Shown here piece by piece: positions 62,701 through 64,000 of a stretch of DNA of 64,000 bases. Position numbers and translations under genes: made by a program. The notes below the pieces were generated by a model, which worked only from the letters and a program-made list of their open reading frames with translations, searched no databases and had not been told where the DNA came from. Each line of letters opens with the position of its first letter. Position 1 is the stretch's first letter. The DNA comes from Dipylidium caninum (lineage: Eukaryota > Platyhelminthes > Cestoda > Cyclophyllidea > Dipylidiidae): contig QEYB01000093.1 in the NCBI GenBank assembly GCA_017562135.1, positions 806,001 through 870,000 on the forward strand, given 5' to 3'.

Positions 62701-63413
62701 ATAAATGGTCGTTTAAGAGGAGAAACACAGGTAGTTCTGTTCATGTGTTTCCTTTTACTGGTGGCTGTTGAGTTGAAACTTTCCGAAGGCCTCAGAGGCT
62801 CTTTGAAAGTTCTCTCAAATAGTTTGGTTTGCGCTAACAACTACATTTGCTTTGCTTTTTCAGGGTTCACTCCATGCTATGCATTTCACTTTTCTCGCAT
62901 GACCCTAAAAATCGGAAGGTTCTGAGGTGATTCCAACCAATACCGACCTTTTAGCACTATTTTCTCCACTTGTGTCGGAAAATATCTCAAATACCATCCG
63001 GCCATTCTTTGATTTAAGCTCAACCTAGCAATATCTGTTTTCCCTTGTTTCGAGCAAGCAGACATAAAAGACGGTTTCCTTAGCGTTAATGCTAAACTCT
63101 GGAAACATTTTACAACCATCCTGTTCGTGCCCTTTCAAAACCGCTTGGCCACACCGACCGCATTCCGGTTTTTTCATCACGCCATGTGTACACAGAGGAA
63201 TCGTGTTTCTTGTTTGTTTGAGTGCATGTTTCTCTCGTATTTGAATGTGGCGACGATGTTGACTGGATGACGCGAGAGACGAATTAATCCGGATGATCTC
63301 ACTACTGCCGACCGGCAGTTTGTGGACACTTTGCGCTATTCCTTTGCCGATGGGAGGAGCGCTGATACGTCCTTCTCGCCCGCTAAAAGCCCTTCAGTGC
63401 GGTGGTCCCTGAG
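50704..63413 (+). CDS. CYRIB: FAM49/CYRI protein, Rac1-binding inhibitor of SCAR/WAVE (3' end unresolved)
   Basis: CYRI proteins bind active Rac1 through a CYFIP-like DUF1394 domain and limit WAVE-driven Arp2/3 actin branching. Exons: 50704-50782, 50823-51050, 51191-51327, 54655-54741, 54934-55092, 60498-60704, and a less certain 63277-63413. The start MGNIIRLLTS carries the myristoylation glycine of the family. DFEN..QPSDEEYDLW spans intron 1 (40 nt). Further matches are FKQFAEILDFIMQFDNLK, IQNDFSFYRR (the two Rac1-binding arginines of CYRI-B correspond to R162/R163), KMSLFYAESTPMLK and GVIILYDHIDPYGVF. Exon 7 carries FVDTLRYSFADG. About nine family residues between exons 6 and 7 are missing, so a microexon may have been overlooked. 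No in-frame stop belonging to the family C-terminus was found; an acceptor at 63985-63991 could lead to a last exon outside the window. The two vertebrate paralogues (A and B) cannot be separated here. Confidence 0.9.
51328..54654 (+). other. CYRI intron 3 (3.3 kb)
   Basis: The intron is strongly T-rich on the plus strand. Open frames such as 54135-54443 are T-rich and hydrophobic in all registers and are not supported as genes. Confidence 0.5.
55093..60497 (+). other. CYRI intron 5 (5.4 kb)
   Basis: This is the largest intron in the window. It contains copy A of a dispersed repeat (56155-56780) and a C-run near 59965. No coding sequence is supported. Confidence 0.55.
56155..56780 (+). repeat. 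Dispersed repeat, copy A
   Basis: It matches 62207-62757 in the same order and orientation. Shared blocks include GCGTTCTGGTTGTTG, ACCGGAAGTG, ATTTCAGCATCGATGA, GACTGCCGGA, GTTGGAGAGACT and TAGATAAATGG. Spacing between blocks is nearly conserved with small indels. The copy is G-rich in its centre (GGTGGGTGGTGGTGGGGGG). No terminal repeats or coding capacity seen. Confidence 0.75.
60705..63276 (+). other. CYRI intron 6 (2.6 kb)
   Basis: The intron contains copy B of the dispersed repeat (62207-62757). A short unrecognised exon may also be hidden here. Confidence 0.45.
62207..62757 (+). repeat. Dispersed repeat, copy B
   Basis: Second, slightly shorter copy of the element at 56155-56780, lying in the next intron of the same gene in the same orientation. 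The match begins at about GATCGACGCACGAC and fades after the conserved ATGTGTTT segment. Confidence 0.75.
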
Positions 63414-64000
63414 GTTTGCCTCTCTAACCCAACCCAGGCTATTCGCTGAAATTCATGCCTTTTTGTGCTTAACTTTATTTAACCTTCAACTTAAATTACA
63501 TAAAATATTTTATCCTTTTTCCTATGGTTTATTTTATACTTTTATTCACAATTCCCTACTTTCATTTGCGCAGCCTTTGATATTTGGGAAAGCCTTGTTT
63601 GGGTTTTTTTATTCCTATTTCATACGCACCTAAGCAAAGGAAACACTCCTCCGAATTTACTTCCATGGTGCTTACGAAATCACAGATTTTTAGGTTTAAG
63701 TAGTGGCCAAATAAAAGGAAGCCGATGGTATAGACAATGTGAGAGAGATCAAGGCAATCGTGTAGTCAATTTTACAATCAAAACGTAACCTTATCCCTCC
63801 TGCAGGTGGGTAAAGTTTGGGGTGAGAGGAATGCACCTCACCTGTTCTCGGTGAGGACTGTTATATGGGGCCAAGGCTCATTAATGTAGCATTTCTTACC
63901 GGGGGGCACACTGAATGTGCGGCCCATTTTTTCATTTCTCCTTTTTATGTTGTACTGTTCGACAATGTTTCTCTGGGCTTTCTCTAACCAGATGTAGCTT
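63414..64000 (+). other. Presumed CYRI intron 7, running to the window end
   Basis: No CYRI C-terminal exon is recognisable. The sequence TTTCTCTAACCAG at 63979-63991 is a good acceptor nine bases before the end, in a phase compatible with exon 7. Confidence 0.4.

Overview
This is nuclear DNA from a flatworm, almost certainly a taeniid tapeworm of the genus Echinococcus or a very close relative. The evidence is a gene-sparse, intron-rich layout (introns from 30 nt to over 5 kb) and, decisively, a ten-exon ezrin-radixin-moesin-like gene on the minus strand. Its conceptual product is 559 residues with lysines at exactly positions 349 and 508, the published ends of the Em18 fragment of the Echinococcus Em10/elp antigen. 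No bacterial, viral or organellar genes were seen.

Layout, left to right. (1) 189-18941, plus: a 22-exon EFR3 gene, the palmitoylated plasma-membrane scaffold of PI4-kinase IIIalpha. Nested in its intron 8 (2055-2789) is an intronless gene with an N-myristoylation motif and a KH-like C-terminal domain. (2) 20134-23631, minus: elp/Em10 ERM protein, convergent with EFR3. (3) 25394-27922, plus: WBP11, a spliceosomal WW-binding protein, divergent from elp. (4) 30019-48925, plus: an ankyrin-repeat gene of the ANKRD6/diversin/Diego family, one repeat per exon, with a long low-complexity tail. (5) 50704 to about 63413 and probably past the window end, plus: a FAM49/CYRI gene, the Rac1-binding antagonist of the SCAR/WAVE complex. 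Two of its introns hold diverged copies of a dispersed repeat of about 0.6 kb.

Exon models were built by hand: reading frame, GT(GC)-AG borders and phase were required to agree across the whole chain. The EFR3, ERM, WBP11 and ankyrin chains each sum to an exact multiple of three ending in a stop. Four of the six genes (EFR3, ERM, CYRI and, by family, diversin) act at the plasma membrane or cell cortex: EFR3 supports PI4P supply, ERM proteins are PIP2-gated membrane-actin linkers, CYRI restrains Rac1-driven actin assembly, and diversin works in Wnt/planar polarity. Whether their proximity means anything is unknown.
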